Source: CAZGGW01 sp964525365
GTDB lineage: Bacteria; Bacillota_I; Bacilli_A; RF39; UBA660
Length of the DNA stretch: 31,752 nt
Assembly: GCA_964525365.1 (NCBI GenBank)
Contig: CAZGGW010000009.1
Span: forward strand, 1 to 31,752
Direction of reading: 5' to 3'
The translations under genes were made by a program, and so were the position numbers. The notes beneath the pieces were generated by a model, which was given only the letters and a program-made list of their open reading frames with translations, made no database searches and was not told the DNA's origin. Each line of letters opens with the position of its first letter. Positions within the stretch are counted from its first letter, which is position 1. Positions 31,386 to 31,752 of this stretch are shown piece after piece.

Positions 31386-31752
31386 ATGAATGAATTAAAT
31401 GGAAATAACAACCTATTAATTTATAAAAACAAAGAAGGAAATATAATAGTAGATGCCATATATAAAGATGAAACATTATGGTTAACTCAAAAAGGAATGT
31501 CAAAAGTTTTTGATGTTGGTATTCCTGCTATTTCAAAGCAATTAAATAATATTTTTAATGATGAAGAACTTGATAAAAATTCAGTTGTTTCCAAAATGGA
31601 AATAACTGCTTCTGATAATAAAATCTATAATACAGATATATATAATTTGGATGCCATTATTGCTGTTGGATATCGTATAAGCTCAAAGAAAGCAACCGAA
31701 TTTAGAATATGGGCTACAAAAATATTAAAAGAATATATGACAAAAGGTTTTG
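31386..31752 (+). CDS. RhuM-family protein (partial, runs off the window)
   Basis: An ATG at 31386, with AAGGAG at 31372-31377, opens a frame that is uninterrupted to the last base (122 codons). The visible N-terminal region matches the RhuM ('virulence protein RhuM') family: NLLIYKNKEGN, ETLWLTQKGMSKVF, a helix-turn-helix-like ISKQLNNIFND segment, the IYNTDIYNLDAIIAVGYRIS stretch and FRIWATKILKEYM. RhuM proteins are often found on accessory or mobile DNA and their biochemical role is unsettled; some resemble the DNA-recognition part of phage antirepressor or Fic-associated proteins. Full members have about 330 residues, so about two-thirds is missing here. The 151-bp gap upstream shows no clear promoter, hairpin or RNA gene. 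Confidence 0.8.
   Translation, partial: MNELNGNNNLLIYKNKEGNIIVDAIYKDETLWLTQKGMSKVFDVGIPAISKQLNNIFNDEELDKNSVVSKMEITASDNKIYNTDIYNLDAIIAVGYRISSKKATEFRIWATKILKEYMTKGF

Overview
The window is AT-rich (roughly 30% G+C by eye), with AGGAGG-type ribosome binding sites, TTGACA/TATAAT promoters, short U-tract terminators and standard stop codons, including TGA used as stop. Together with an anaerobe's pyruvate:ferredoxin oxidoreductase and Gram-positive-style surface proteins, this suggests a chromosomal segment of an uncultured, low-GC, anaerobic Bacillota (a Bacilli/Mollicutes-related gut lineage such as RF39 would fit, but the taxonomy is inference).

Left edge (1-4802): the tail of a secreted or pilin-like protein ends at a terminator shared with a leftward ABC importer operon (substrate-binding protein, ATPase, permease; nitrate/sulfonate/thiamine-precursor type). 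A divergent rightward pcrA/uvrD helicase gene follows, possibly transcribed as a leaderless mRNA.

Centre (4866-22384): a 17.5-kb co-directional gene block is the main point of interest. Its first half encodes a Tad/Flp-type pilus machine (CpaB-like, CpaF ATPase, TadB and TadC platform proteins, two small pilin-like proteins, a TadZ/CpaE-like protein). Its second half encodes a type IV secretion machine (a VirB2-like small membrane protein, a Cys-rich ectodomain protein that ends in a second VirB2-like module, VirB6-like, PrgI/VirB3-like, a TrsD-like protein, VirB4, a membrane-anchored NlpC/P60 hydrolase, a lipoprotein and a VirD4 coupling ATPase). No relaxase, integrase, prepilin peptidase or separate VirB11 is visible. 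This suggests a resident composite Tad-T4SS envelope machine rather than an ordinary conjugative element. The virB4 reading frame is broken by a one-base shift just before its Walker A motif.

Right part (22385-31752): a small operon of a mini-rhodanese, a DedA/VTT-family membrane protein and RmuC; then nifJ (pyruvate:ferredoxin oxidoreductase); two small hypothetical proteins; a noncoding stretch with three consecutive hairpins; a type IV pseudopilin with a large glycine-rich, Cys-cluster C-terminal domain; rplS (L19) with a candidate leader; lepB (signal peptidase I); and the start of a RhuM-family gene that runs off the window. No intergenic gap exceeds about 211 bp. No tRNA, rRNA, CRISPR array or insertion sequence was seen.
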